From Pseudonocardia xinjiangensis (GTDB lineage Bacteria > Actinomycetota > Actinomycetes > Mycobacteriales > Pseudonocardiaceae), in assembly GCF_012911925.1 (NCBI RefSeq), contig NZ_JAAXKY010000001.1:124001-188000 (forward strand): DNA of 64,000 nucleotides, written 5' to 3'. Shown here piece after piece: positions 44,640 to 53,683 of the stretch (within the stretch, counting starts at the first letter, position 1; each line of letters begins with the position of its first letter). The translations under genes were made by a program, and so were the position numbers. The notes beneath the pieces are model-generated. The model saw only the letters and a program-made list of their open reading frames with translations. It did no database searches and was not told the origin of the DNA.

Positions 44640-45764
44640 TCACAGGACGAAGTTGGCCCGTACCGCGGAAGAACCGAGCTCGGCGACACCACCAGCGCCG
44701 AGCAGGGTCAGCACGGTCAGCATTTCCGCACGAAGCAACTGATGCACCCGACGCACGCCGGATTCGCCGCCAGCCGCCAACCCGTAGGCCGCAAGTCGCC
44801 CGATCACCACCACATTCGCGCCCAGCGCCAGGGCCGTCACGATGTCGCTGCCTCTCCGAATACCACTGTCCAAGGCAACCTCGACCCGCCCCGCAACAGC
44901 CGATACCACCTCGGGCAACTGGTCGAGCGCCGCCGGTACACCATCGAGCTGTCGACCGCCGTGGTTGGAGACCAGCACGGCGTCGGCCCCGGCCGCGACC
45001 GCAGCGCGCGCATCCGCGCCGGTAATCACGCCCTTTGCGATCCAGGGCAGCGACGTCTCGTTCATCAGATCGCCGAGCTGGACCCAGCTCCAGACCACAC
45101 CGGAGTGCGCGAAGAGCTGCCCGAACACATCCTCCGGACGGTTCGGCCCGTCGGACGGATAGTTGCCAGAAATCATCGTGGTTATATCCGATCCGAATCG
45201 ATCTTGCAGGTCGCGTTCCCGCCATCCGGCGGTGGGACAATCAACCGTGATGCAGACGGCGTGATATCCGGCCTTTTCGATCCGGTGTAGCATCGTCACG
45301 AAGTTCTCCGGGCTGCCCATGGGGTGCAACTGCGCAATGCGAGCCGCGTCAGGTGCGGCCTCGGCAACGGCTTCGAACGAGTAGGTTCCCGCCTCGGGCA
45401 CGATGCTCGCGACCGCCTCAGCGGCATTCGCCCGAGCCACCGCGCACTGCCCCTGAGGGTGGAACAGACCATCCGCGCCGAACGGCGAGGTGAGCACCGG
45501 CATCGCCAACGGTATGCCCAAGAAGCTGGTCGACAAATCCGGCATCCCCCGACCGCTCATCACCTGCGGAACGAAGTTCCAACGACGGAACGCCTCCTGG
45601 TTCTCCCGCAGACTGCGCTCCTCACCGGCCCCACCCTCCAGAAAATCCAGCACATCTGCCGGCAGGGCGCACCGCGCAGCTTCGATGACCTCAGACAACG
45701 CCGCGCAGGAGCCTGGAGTGCTCCAAGATGGCAGTCGCATATCAGTAGAAGACGGATCCAACAT
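44640..45764 (-). CDS. FMN-dependent alpha-hydroxy-acid oxidase/dehydrogenase, paralogue 2
   Basis: Encodes 374 residues from the ATG at 45764, preceded by GAAGGAAGAA. Same landmarks as the gene at 33981: DVLDFLEGGAGEERSLREN, LTSPFGADGLFHPQGQ, WIAKGVITGADARAAVAAGADA and SNHGGRQLDGVPAALDQLPE with active-site His and Arg. The family includes lactate 2-monooxygenase, glycolate oxidase and mandelate dehydrogenase; none can be singled out. The presence of two near-identical genes with related upstream regions points to a segmental duplication. It is followed upstream in transcription order by the FAD monooxygenase. Confidence 0.9.
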   Translation of the reverse strand: MLDPSSTDMRLPSWSTPGSCAALSEVIEAARCALPADVLDFLEGGAGEERSLRENQEAFRRWNFVPQVMSGRGMPDLSTSFLGIPLAMPVLTSPFGADGLFHPQGQCAVARANAAEAVASIVPEAGTYSFEAVAEAAPDAARIAQLHPMGSPENFVTMLHRIEKAGYHAVCITVDCPTAGWRERDLQDRFGSDITTMISGNYPSDGPNRPEDVFGQLFAHSGVVWSWVQLGDLMNETSLPWIAKGVITGADARAAVAAGADAVLVSNHGGRQLDGVPAALDQLPEVVSAVAGRVEVALDSGIRRGSDIVTALALGANVVVIGRLAAYGLAAGGESGVRRVHQLLRAEMLTVLTLLGAGGVAELGSSAVRANFVL

Positions 45765-46043
45765 TTCTTCCTTCGATTTTGACAGGGTGGTCATGTCGGG
45801 ACTGTAGTGCGGTGCAGAATTTGGACACGCGCCAGGCAGCACGCCGTCCACGAGCCGGCGCACAAGTTGCCCAGTGAACGACTATTCGATCTTCCTTCGA
45901 TAGTGTCTTCGCCTCAGACTGTTTCGCGATGCCGCCATTGCCGGCTACGTCCGCTGGCACAACGTCCGCGTTCAGTCGAAGAATGGCTTCGTGCTCGCCT
46001 CCCACCATTCCGAGCCTGGACCTGTTACCCGGTCAAGGCTGAA

Positions 46044-47261
46044 TCACAAGCCACTAGACCGATCAATTTCCGTGACTGCCTTCTCGACGTCATGCGCGTA
46101 CAGCCACTCGTTGTGGCGGAGCGGATTCGCCGCCGCGAAGCTCGCGTCCCGCGCGCGCTGCTCCGGCCCGTCGGGCAGGTGGTTGACGTCCTTGCGGCCG
46201 TTGCTGCGCAGCTGCACGGATGTCGCTCGCTCGATGCGGGCGTCTTGGTAGGCCCGCAGCCCCTCGGCAAGGCCAGCGTCACGGTCCGCCAGGCAGAGCG
46301 CGAGCGCCGCGGCGTCCTCGATCGTCTGAGCTGCGCCCTGTCCGAGGAACGGGAGCATGGGATGCGCCGCATCGCCGAGCAGCGCGATCGAGCCCTCCAC
46401 CCACATCGGCAGCGGTTCGCGGTTGAACAGTGCCCATCGGCCGACGCTCGGTGCTTCGGCGATGATGCTGCCGAGGCGCGGATCCCACTGCGTAAACTCG
46501 GACCTCAGGTCCTCGATACGGCCCTCGGCACTCCATGATTCGACCAGCCACTCCGTTTCCGGCACGATGGCGACGAGGTTGACCAGCGCTCCACCGGAGA
46601 TCGGGTAGTGGATGACGTGGCGCCCCGGGCCCAGCCAGAGCGTGTGTACCGGCTGGCGCGCGAACTCGGGCGCCTTGTCGGCCGGCACCAAGCAGCGGTA
46701 CGCGCATAGTCGGGTGAACTCCGGCTCGGTCGCCGTCGTCACGGCAGAAGCCACGACGGAATGAATGCCGTCGGCACCGATCACCACGGCCGCGGTGGTC
46801 GAGGTGCCATCGTCGAACCTGACGTCTACGGTGTCGCCCCGCTGTTCGATTCCCGTACAGCGCTTGCCCAGCACGACGGTTTCCGGGTCGATCGCTGCCA
46901 GTAACGCCGCGAGCAGGTCCGCGCGGTGTGCCACCAAATAGTCCTCGCCGTAGAGTTCGCGGCACTGCGTTCCCAGCTCCTGCGAGAACAGCACCGTGCC
47001 GTCGCTCCAGCGCCGGAACTCCCAGGCGGCCTGCAGCGGAACCGCCATCCGCTCCAGGACGGGGAGCACCCCGAGCCTGCGGATCAGCCTGACGGCGTTG
47101 GGCGAGACGACCAACCCGGCGCCGACCGCCCCGAACTCTCGTGCCTGCTCGTAAACGCGTACGCGACGCCCGACGCGTCGGAGGAATGCGGCCGCGGCGA
47201 TCCCGCCGATGCCACCTCCGATCACAACGATGTCGGCGCCTTCTCTCGGAGCCTCGTACAA
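46044..47261 (-). CDS. FAD-dependent aromatic-ring monooxygenase
   Basis: Encodes 405 residues from a TTG at 47261 that has a strong GGGAGG site seven bases away; this site decides the start. FAD-binding motif ADIVVIGGGIGGIAAAAFLRR, the DG motif region TAAVVIGADGIHSVV, and the second FAD motif IALLGDAAHPMLPFLGQGA define the salicylate / 3-hydroxybenzoate-6-hydroxylase group. It hydroxylates an aromatic ring using NAD(P)H and O2. Probably it feeds the dioxygenase at 43235. The gene is intact and its promoter would lie in the conserved segment at 47334-47875. Confidence 0.92.
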   Translation of the reverse strand: MYEAPREGADIVVIGGGIGGIAAAAFLRRVGRRVRVYEQAREFGAVGAGLVVSPNAVRLIRRLGVLPVLERMAVPLQAAWEFRRWSDGTVLFSQELGTQCRELYGEDYLVAHRADLLAALLAAIDPETVVLGKRCTGIEQRGDTVDVRFDDGTSTTAAVVIGADGIHSVVASAVTTATEPEFTRLCAYRCLVPADKAPEFARQPVHTLWLGPGRHVIHYPISGGALVNLVAIVPETEWLVESWSAEGRIEDLRSEFTQWDPRLGSIIAEAPSVGRWALFNREPLPMWVEGSIALLGDAAHPMLPFLGQGAAQTIEDAAALALCLADRDAGLAEGLRAYQDARIERATSVQLRSNGRKDVNHLPDGPEQRARDASFAAANPLRHNEWLYAHDVEKAVTEIDRSSGL

Positions 47262-47333
47262 GTGAACCTCCCTTAACGTTCCCGCGTGTATCGCCGGGAT
47301 CGACGCGTTGACCTTTTGTCAACCACCCGGCCA

Positions 47334-47875
47334 GTCAGCACGCACAGCGGATCGCGCGCTCCCGCTCCTTTCCGGTGAAGTTGTCGCGTGCTCGGCCTCG
47401 TTCGACGGCACGGTGCCCCGCAGCTCGTCATCGGCCCGGTAGACGCCACGAGTCCTCCCAGGCACGGTTGCCCTCGTCTTCACACGAGACGGATCAGCGA
47501 GCTGGGATACGCGAAACGGCGTCTAGCGGACGATTCGGACTCACATTTCAGCGCCCCGTGAAGTAGGTCGTCCTGGTGGCACACCGGCAGCTGTCCGGAG
47601 TAACACCATTGGTCACCAAGAGATCGCTGCCGCCCGCAACGAAACGATCGGCTCGGCCAGCTGCGGTCGCCGAAAAACTGACGGCATGACCCGTTGTTCC
47701 AGCACCAGTAGTGATCATTTTCCTGTGCTCTCCATAGGAACGGTCGAAAGCATGCTTCCCCAAGTTAGGTGCACGGCCAGGGCCTTGCCAGGTTCAGCTG
47801 CCTATAATGGACATCACCGATGCAATACCTCGCAGCCCGGACATGGCAGCGACTCGGCGGGGGGTGGTCAACCGT
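47334..47875. repeat. Conserved 540-bp upstream segment, copy 2
   Basis: Homologous to 35366-35905 over its full length. It lies about 70 bp upstream of the FAD monooxygenase start. In copy 1 the same segment lies about 270 bp upstream of an oxidase, with no monooxygenase between, so a deletion in copy 1 or an insertion in copy 2 is implied. Confidence 0.75.
47799..47813. promoter_or_regulatory. 15-bp palindrome in upstream segment, copy 2
   Basis: TGCCTATAATGGACA: TGCC and GGACA-type arms around an AT-rich centre that also looks like a -10 element (TATAAT). The match in copy 1 is at 35833-35847. Likely a regulator site overlapping a promoter. Confidence 0.48.
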
Positions 47876-48046
47876 CGGATCCGGCCGCCATTGCTCTGGC
47901 CCGTTGCCGGATCAACGTCCGCCACGGTTCTTCCGCAATCGCCGGCCCAACATCCCGAGCACGTTGCGGCGGCCTGACACGAGAATTGGGCTGCCGCGTC
48001 TCCCGCTAGCCCCGGCTCTAACGGGTGACCGGGACTGCGGACGGGG

Positions 48047-48613
48047 ATGGTGTGGTGGGTGAACGCGGTCGACGCCGACGGCGGACACCGAGACGGTGCC
48101 GGCCTGGCCGAGGTCACCGGGCTGCTCCCCGCCCGTGTCCTGGACGACTCGGCCGGAACCCGGGTGATCGTGCGCCGGGAACGTTCACTTCCCGGCGCCC
48201 AGCTGGATCTGATCGAAACCCGAGGCGGGTAGCTACACGGCGTTCGCCACCGACACCCGCGCCGGCAACTGGCCTGGCTCGACGCACAACATCGCGGGTA
48301 CACTGGGGTCGAGGTCGGCATCCGCTGCGACAAGGACACCGGCCTGGATCACTTCCATCGCGGACGTTCGCGATCATGGCTGGGCGGTCATGCTCGCCGT
48401 TGACGTACTGATATGGCCCAGCGGCTACTCCTCGACGGACCTCTCGCCAACGCCGAGCCGAACACCCTGCGCTACCGTTTGCGCCGCGTGGCTGCCCGTC
48501 TCACCCGCGGCCAGCGACGGGTCTGGGCGCGCATCCAGCAGTCCTGACCCTGGCCCCACGAGCCGGCCCCGGCGTTCGTACGGTTGCATACACTGCCGAT
48601 CCCGACTGGCTGA
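48047..48613 (+). pseudogene. IS1380-family transposase remnant
   Basis: Plus-strand pieces in order: WVNAVDADGGHRDGAGLAEV and GTRVIVRRERSLPGAQLDL, a stop, SYTAFATDTRAGNWP, then near 48445 the C-terminal signature LRYRLRRVAARLTRGQRRVW. A stop and several frame changes interrupt it. The order and identity are those of the last half of IS1380 transposases. Confidence 0.78.
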
Positions 48614-48886
48614 ACCCGTGAAGCGCCCTGTGCAGCTGACGGGGGTCACTTCAATGTGCACCACGCCGGCGTGCGGCAGTCCGTGTGAGTCGTCAGTGGA
48701 AGACCGCGATAGGAGGGCATCGTCTGGCCGTAGCTCTGGGGGTCGTCGGGGGTTCCGGTCGCGACGACGGCGGCGATGTGGTGGTCGAAGTGCTGGCCGT
48801 CTTCGGCGAAGTCCTCAGAGGGGTGGCGGAGTCTGGGCGGGCGGGCGAGCTCAGCACACGTGCGGCGGTCCCCAACCCCTTGTCGG
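48614..48886. other. Short stretch without recognisable genes
   Basis: About 270 bp between the IS1380 remnant and the LysR gene with nothing recognisable. Confidence 0.4.
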
Positions 48887-49783
48887 TCATTCATCGTCGG
48901 TGGCGAGCACGACGTCGAACGTGGTGCACACTAGGTCCACGAAGGCAGCGGCAGCCGCCGTGAGGTGCCTGTCGGACGAGGCGATAAGGGAAACTCCCCA
49001 CTGCGGCAGGCCGGACACCGTCCGCCAGGTCAGCCCACGCGATCGGATCATTGATTTGGGCATGATGGCGACGCCGAATCCGGCGCGGACGAGTTCGGCG
49101 CAGGTCAGGATGTCAGCCACCTCGACCACGATCCTCCGCTGTATCCCGGCGTTCCGGAAGGCCTGATCCGACAGCGTCCGCGCACCCCAGCCCTCCGGGA
49201 ATTCGACGAAGGCCTCGTCGCTGAGATCGGCGAGTTCAAGCCTGCGGGGCAGGCGGCGACTGGTCGGCACGACGAGCACGAAGGGTTCGGTTGCCAGTTC
49301 GGCCACGCGCAGCCCGCGTGCGGAAGCTTCGGGCTGCCAGGCAAACGCCAGGTCGAGCTCACCGTGCCGGACGTGTTCAGCGAGAGCGACAGAGCCGCCG
49401 TGGGCAGGCTGGGGTTCGATGACGACCCCCGGGTGTGCCTGGTGGAACGCCGCGAACATCCGGCCGGCGTCGATCAGGGCGAGCGACTGCATGATGCCGA
49501 TCCGAAGCCGCCCCCGGACCACGCCGCGCACCGCGTCCACCTCCTCCCTGACGGTTGCAACCTCGCGCAGGACACGTCGGGCCGCCGGCAGCAGTGCCTC
49601 GCCCGCCGCGGCCAGCCGCACACCGCGGCTCGTCCGGTCGAACAACGTTGCTTCCAGGTCCTTCTCCAGATTCCGGATCGACACTGACAGCGCGGACTGC
49701 ACGAGGTTCAGCCGCGCCGCAGCCCTGGTGAAGCTCGATTCTTCTGCGAGGGCGACGAAGTGTTCGAGATGACGTAGCTCCAC
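48887..49783 (-). CDS. LysR-family transcriptional regulator
   Basis: Encodes 298 residues. The helix-turn-helix HFVALAEESSFTRAAARLNLVQSALSVSI is read in segments, with FDRTSRGVRLAAAGEALLPAA. The effector domain begins GRLRIGIMQSLALIDAGRMF. The typical size and the divergent membrane-protein gene at 50262 suggest control of that gene or of the catabolic cluster. ATG 49783 starts MELRHLEHFVAL, the standard LysR opening. Confidence 0.9.
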   Translation of the reverse strand: MELRHLEHFVALAEESSFTRAAARLNLVQSALSVSIRNLEKDLEATLFDRTSRGVRLAAAGEALLPAARRVLREVATVREEVDAVRGVVRGRLRIGIMQSLALIDAGRMFAAFHQAHPGVVIEPQPAHGGSVALAEHVRHGELDLAFAWQPEASARGLRVAELATEPFVLVVPTSRRLPRRLELADLSDEAFVEFPEGWGARTLSDQAFRNAGIQRRIVVEVADILTCAELVRAGFGVAIMPKSMIRSRGLTWRTVSGLPQWGVSLIASSDRHLTAAAAAFVDLVCTTFDVVLATDDE

Positions 49784-49887
49784 GGGTATTCCTTGAGTAG
49801 ATGGCTTCGATCAAAAGTCTTCGTTGGACAGCATAGCTCCGGTGCATGACAGTAGAAGGGCTGGTGCAACACCCATGCTGAGGAGAT

Positions 49888-50205
49888 GTGGCAACGGACG
49901 AAACCGACGACAGCGTGTCCAGCGACTGCTGCGTCTCACGATCACGAGGGGTGTCAACGGGCACGGGCACCGCTCACCGACCAGCGAATCCTGCCGCAGG
50001 CATCACCCTCACCGGGGCCGACGGACAGCCCGCTGATCCGTCCGTTGTGCCGGGCTCGTCAACGACGAACCGAATAGCGCGAGTCGCGGAATACGCTGTT
50101 GATTTCCACCGGAACGACAACCGCCCGACAGCTCGGCTAGTTCTCCGAACGGGACAAACGCCGCCCGCGCAGTACTCACCCCACCCCCCATGTAATCAGC
50201 CGTGA
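49888..50205 (+). CDS. Hypothetical protein, doubtful
   Basis: A 105-codon frame from a GTG, with acidic start ATDETDDSVSSDCCVSRS and a Ser/Thr/Pro-rich middle. AGGAG occurs just before, but too close for an ideal site. No domain is recognised and the last third looks non-coding. Kept only because the region between LysR and 50262 holds nothing else. Confidence 0.25.
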   Translation: MATDETDDSVSSDCCVSRSRGVSTGTGTAHRPANPAAGITLTGADGQPADPSVVPGSSTTNRIARVAEYAVDFHRNDNRPTARLVLRTGQTPPAQYSPHPPCNQP

Positions 50206-50261
50206 TGTCAACGACTGAACACCACATGTGAACAATGCCAATAGAAGGAGCGTGACTGAAG

Positions 50262-50678
50262 ATGAATGGGCTCGCAGCGAAGATCGGAGCAACCTTCTAC
50301 GTGATCTGGGGCCTCGTGCACATCAATGCCGCATACGCCCTGTTGACACTCGGGCAATCGATCGATCCGAGCATGGTCCAGGCCCGCATCTTCCAGGACG
50401 CCTGGAACATCTTGGTCGGCGCTGTCGCCGTGATCATCGTCGGTATCGCCATGAACTGGCGCAACTCCAAGACCGGCTTCTGGATCAACCTGACCGTTGT
50501 GTCACTACTGGATATACCCTTCGTCCTCTTCGTCATCGCGCCCGGTTACGCGCCGTTATGGCCAGGACTCCAGGGCCCGATCGCCTGGGTGATCGCCGCA
50601 GTCTTCAGCACACTGGGACTGGCCGGCCACCCGGTCCGGCCCAAGAGCGCCCACGTGGCCGCAGGACATTCTCACTGA
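50262..50678 (+). CDS. Four-helix integral membrane protein
   Basis: Encodes 138 residues with four predicted membrane spans: GATFYVIWGLVHINAAYALL, a segment around NILVGAVAVIIVGIAM, WINLTVVSLLDIPFVLFVIA, and IAWVIAAVFSTLGLAG. It ends in a His-rich tail (HVAAGHSH). I do not recognise a characterised family. AAGGAGCG precedes the ATG by about ten bases. It may be co-transcribed with the YciI-like gene 200 bp downstream. Confidence 0.75.
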   Translation: MNGLAAKIGATFYVIWGLVHINAAYALLTLGQSIDPSMVQARIFQDAWNILVGAVAVIIVGIAMNWRNSKTGFWINLTVVSLLDIPFVLFVIAPGYAPLWPGLQGPIAWVIAAVFSTLGLAGHPVRPKSAHVAAGHSH

Positions 50679-50877
50679 CGCCGACAACGTGGGGTGTGGG
50701 GTGCGGCAACCAGTGAAGGCGCCGCACACACGTTTCACCGACAGCTTCAGCAGAACCTGGGTCACGTCTCAAGGTCGCCGACGGCCTCACCGTGTCACAG
50801 CGGCTGGACGCCGCAGCTCTGCGCGCAGGCACGTCCACCTCATGACCTTCCACCCCCTCGATAGGAGGAGAATCCCG

Positions 50878-51300
50878 ATGTCCGACGCATCCTCGAACCC
50901 GGCGTCCGAGCCGTCCATGCCGTGGCAGGACCTCGTCACCTACTCCGAGACGCACGACCTGCTCGCCAAACGGCTCTACGTCGTGTTCTCCGAGCCGACG
51001 AACGGCCTGCGTCCGGTCCTGGAGAACCTCGACCCGCACGTCGCGCACCAGACCGAGCTGGAGAAGAACGGGATCATGTTCGGTGCCGGCCCGTTCGCCA
51101 GTGACGACGAGCAGCAGTGGAACGGCGAGGGCATGTTCATCTACCGGGCCGGCTCCCTCAAGGAGGCGCGCAAGATCGCAGAGTCCGACCCCATGCACAG
51201 CAGCGGGGCTCGCAGCTTCCGGATCCGGTCCTGGCTGCTGAACGAGGGCACCTACTCCTTCCGGCTCTACTACTCGGGCGGCAAGCCGGAGATCGTCTGA
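50878..51300 (+). CDS. YciI-like (YCII-related domain) protein
   Basis: Encodes 140 residues. A perfect AGGAGGAG site precedes the ATG at 50878. The core reads KRLYVVFSEPTNGLRPVLEN, then ENLDPHVAHQTELEKNGIMF and GPFASDDEQQWNGEGMFIYR, resembling the YCII alpha-beta fold with the conserved His. Such proteins are found as accessory enzymes (dehydratase- or dehalogenase-like) in aromatic-ring catabolic clusters. The exact reaction is unknown. The gene is complete. Confidence 0.78.
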   Translation: MSDASSNPASEPSMPWQDLVTYSETHDLLAKRLYVVFSEPTNGLRPVLENLDPHVAHQTELEKNGIMFGAGPFASDDEQQWNGEGMFIYRAGSLKEARKIAESDPMHSSGARSFRIRSWLLNEGTYSFRLYYSGGKPEIV

Positions 51301-51598
51301 GCGGACCGGGCAGCCGCGCGGCTTCGGATCGACGCCGCCGCGCGGCTGCCCGTCCTCCAGCTCCGGCGCAGGGAGGGCAGCCGGCGCGGGACGGGGCGGC
51401 CTCGACACCCCCGCGGGCCTGGTCGCACTCGGTCCTCGGCCCCCGTCCACCTGCGCCGGAGGCCAAGCCCACGTCCCGCCGCCGTCGGCCCCGCTCGTCC
51501 GACAGTGCCAACGATCGTCCGACGTGCACTCCCGGAGCGTCTCATCACCTGCTGACAGCGCAGCTCGCGATTGCGACTACCGATGAAGGCGAGTGTCG

Positions 51599-52330
51599 GT
51601 GTCCGTTCGTGACGTGATCGATCGGGCTCCGCTGGGCCGGTTCCAGGTCCCGCTCATCGCGGTCTCCGCGTGCTGAACATGCGACGGCTTCGACCTCCTC
51701 GTGATGTCGTTCGCCGCATCCGGCCTGGCCACAGAGTGGGGGCCGAACGGCGCCCAGGTCGGGCTGCTGCTCAGCGCCGGCCTGCCCGCGTGGCGCGGGG
51801 TTCGGCGTTGCTCGCTCCGCTCGCCGACCATATCGGTCGCCGGCCGCCGAGCATCGGTTGCCCGGTCGGGTGCACCGTCGGCATGGCTCTGGCCGCGATC
51901 GTGACGAGCCACGTCGGCCTCGGCCTGGCTCGTCTCCGCACCGGGTTCGGGATCGGCGGCCTGGTGTCGAGCCCGCCCGTGCTCCTCTCCGAAGTTCTCC
52001 CCGAAGCGCCGGCGCGGGACCGTCATCGCTCCGCGTGCTCGTTCGTCGGCACCGGCCTCGCCTTCGTAACGATGAGCATCGTGCTGGGCGACCTCGGCTG
52101 GCCCCTTGGCGTCGCCGCCATGATCGGCGTCGTGCTCAACGCCAGCGCCGCAGGCCTCTTCGCACTGGCACCGGACCACTACCCGACGTCGGTACGGAGC
52201 ACTCGGGGTCATTGTCTCGCCAATCTTCATGGGACTTGCTGGCTCGACCATGGGCGCCACCGCGGTCTTCGTCCTGTTCACCGCCCCCACGGTCCTGGCG
52301 CGGCCGCGCCGGTGCTGCGGGCTCGGACGC
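51599..52330 (+). pseudogene. MFS transporter of the aromatic-acid:H+ symporter type, inactivated
   Basis: From the GTG at 51599: DVIDRAPLGRFQVPLIAVSA, a TGA at 51676, then CDGFDLLVMSFAASGLA and, after frame changes, LLAPLADHIGRRPPSIG (the GRR loop between helices 2 and 3), VTSHVGLGLARLRTGFGIGG and LGWPLGVAAMIGVVL. The order is that of AAHS transporters (4-hydroxybenzoate/gamma-resorcylate-type). Several membrane segments in the middle are deleted. It cannot make a functional carrier. Confidence 0.82.
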
Positions 52331-52480
52331 GTACGGGGCTCGACCGGTTCGCCTCCGGGGTCGTCGTCGTCACCGCGGTGGGGAGCGACGGTCCCTTGGC
52401 TTTACCTGTCAGAACTTCGCCAGCGTCTCGCACGACCCGCCGCTGGTGACCTCCGCGCCCGCGCGGACCTCGTCGACCTG
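52327..52480 (+). pseudogene. Flavin reductase fragment joined to the MFS remnant
   Basis: Immediately after the MFS relic come DRFASGVVVVTAVG and, in the next frame, GFTCQNFASVSHDPPLV, the N-terminal flavin-binding region of HpaC/DIM6-NTAB-type flavin reductases. The rest is missing. The junction between the two is within a few bases, so a deletion fused the two genes. Confidence 0.72.
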
Positions 52481-52643
52481 GGCGCGTACGACGACCGCGA
52501 CCCCCTGCCGAAACGGATTGCAAGCCACAGAGCCTGACGGACACGAGCGTCCATCGCGCACATACCCTTGAATGGCGATCAGCCGATCGGTGCTCCCACC
52601 GAGGTACGGAGTACTTGTCCACTCACACTGCGAGGAGACTCTC

Positions 52644-52997
52644 ATGTCCACCACACCGTTCGAACTGTCTGGCGCCAGCGCTCACCCGGTTACGCACATC
52701 GTGCTTCTTCGTGTACGCGAGGATGTGGCCGCCAGTGAGGTCGAACGCGTCTTGAAAGAGGTCGGGGCCCTCCAGTCAAAGATTCCTGGAATTCTCTCGT
52801 ACTTGTGGGGGCCGTACTCGTCGCCCGAAGGCCTTGGCCGCGGATACACGCACGGTTTCTGCATGACTTTCGTCAGCGAAGCGGCGCGTGACGCATACAT
52901 GCCGCATCCCGAGCATCAGAGGGCCGGGCGTTTGGTGTCTTCAATCGTCGAGACCGGTTCGATGGACGGGGTGCTTGCGTTCGACTTCACGTCGTAG
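52644..52997 (+). CDS. Dabb (dimeric alpha-beta barrel) family protein
   Basis: Encodes 117 residues from the ATG at 52644, with GAGGAGA upstream. The core VTHIVLLRVREDVAASEVERV and YTHGFCMTFVSEAARDAYMPHPEHQ matches the stress-responsive Dabb domain. These small proteins form dimeric ferredoxin-like barrels; in aromatic clusters some act as hydroxyquinol- or ring-processing accessory enzymes. Function is not assignable. Intact. Confidence 0.82.
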   Translation: MSTTPFELSGASAHPVTHIVLLRVREDVAASEVERVLKEVGALQSKIPGILSYLWGPYSSPEGLGRGYTHGFCMTFVSEAARDAYMPHPEHQRAGRLVSSIVETGSMDGVLAFDFTS

Positions 52998-53523
52998 CAC
53001 CCCCATCATCCCCTGCTAGGGGCCGATTGCTCGGGTTGGGGCGACGCGGGTGCGCCGGATGCCCGCCCGGTAAGGGCACTCGCCTCCGCTGCGCTCCGCA
53101 CGCCAGGCTGCTGGCCGCCTGTGGCTTCGCCGGCCTGGGCAACTTCGCCCAGGTGATCACCGATACGACGAGCGCTGAGAACCGGAGCCTGTCGTTGCGC
53201 AGCCTCGACTGATCCACAGGCGGCGGCCGTACGCCCGATGATTCGCGCCTGACCGGCGAAGGCCACGCTGTCGGAGGGTGGCCGTGTGGCTGCACCTGCG
53301 CCTACGCGACCGGCGCGGCGGTGCACGGCAGGATCAGGCAAGAAGCGGAAAGGATCGTGCTTTTGCCGGAGGTATCGGCGTGGTTGCCTTCAAGTGTCAC
53401 GTTTTTGGCCGTCCGGAGCTGCCGTCGTCCGCCCCAGAGTTTCGGATGGACCAGCGGTACGGGCGTCGTCTTCCTCGCCGCGAATCCTCACCGTGACTAG
53501 ATCTGGCCACGCCCCACGCGACG
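52998..53523. other. Intergenic stretch without recognisable genes
   Basis: About 525 bp. A coding-like piece (LLAACGFAGLGNFAQVIT near 53110) is visible on the plus strand but no family was recognised. Confidence 0.4.
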
Positions 53524-53556
53524 AGAACCCCCGGTGCTCCCTCGGCCGGGGGTTCT
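53524..53556. terminator. Strong intrinsic terminator-like hairpin
   Basis: AGAACCCCCGG (53524-53534) and CCGGGGGTTCT (53546-53556) form an 11-bp perfect stem with an 11-base loop. It lies between the plus-strand catabolic remnants and the convergent AraC gene, so it could end transcripts from both sides. Confidence 0.8.
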
Positions 53557-53683
53557 CTGCTGTCTCGGGCTACTCGCGTCTCGGCGACCGCTGGCGGTGT
53601 CGCCGCTCGTTCGTCCCCGGGGGGGGGCTTGCGATCTTCGCGGTCTGGGCGATCCCGCTCCCGCGCCCGGGCAAGATGACGGA

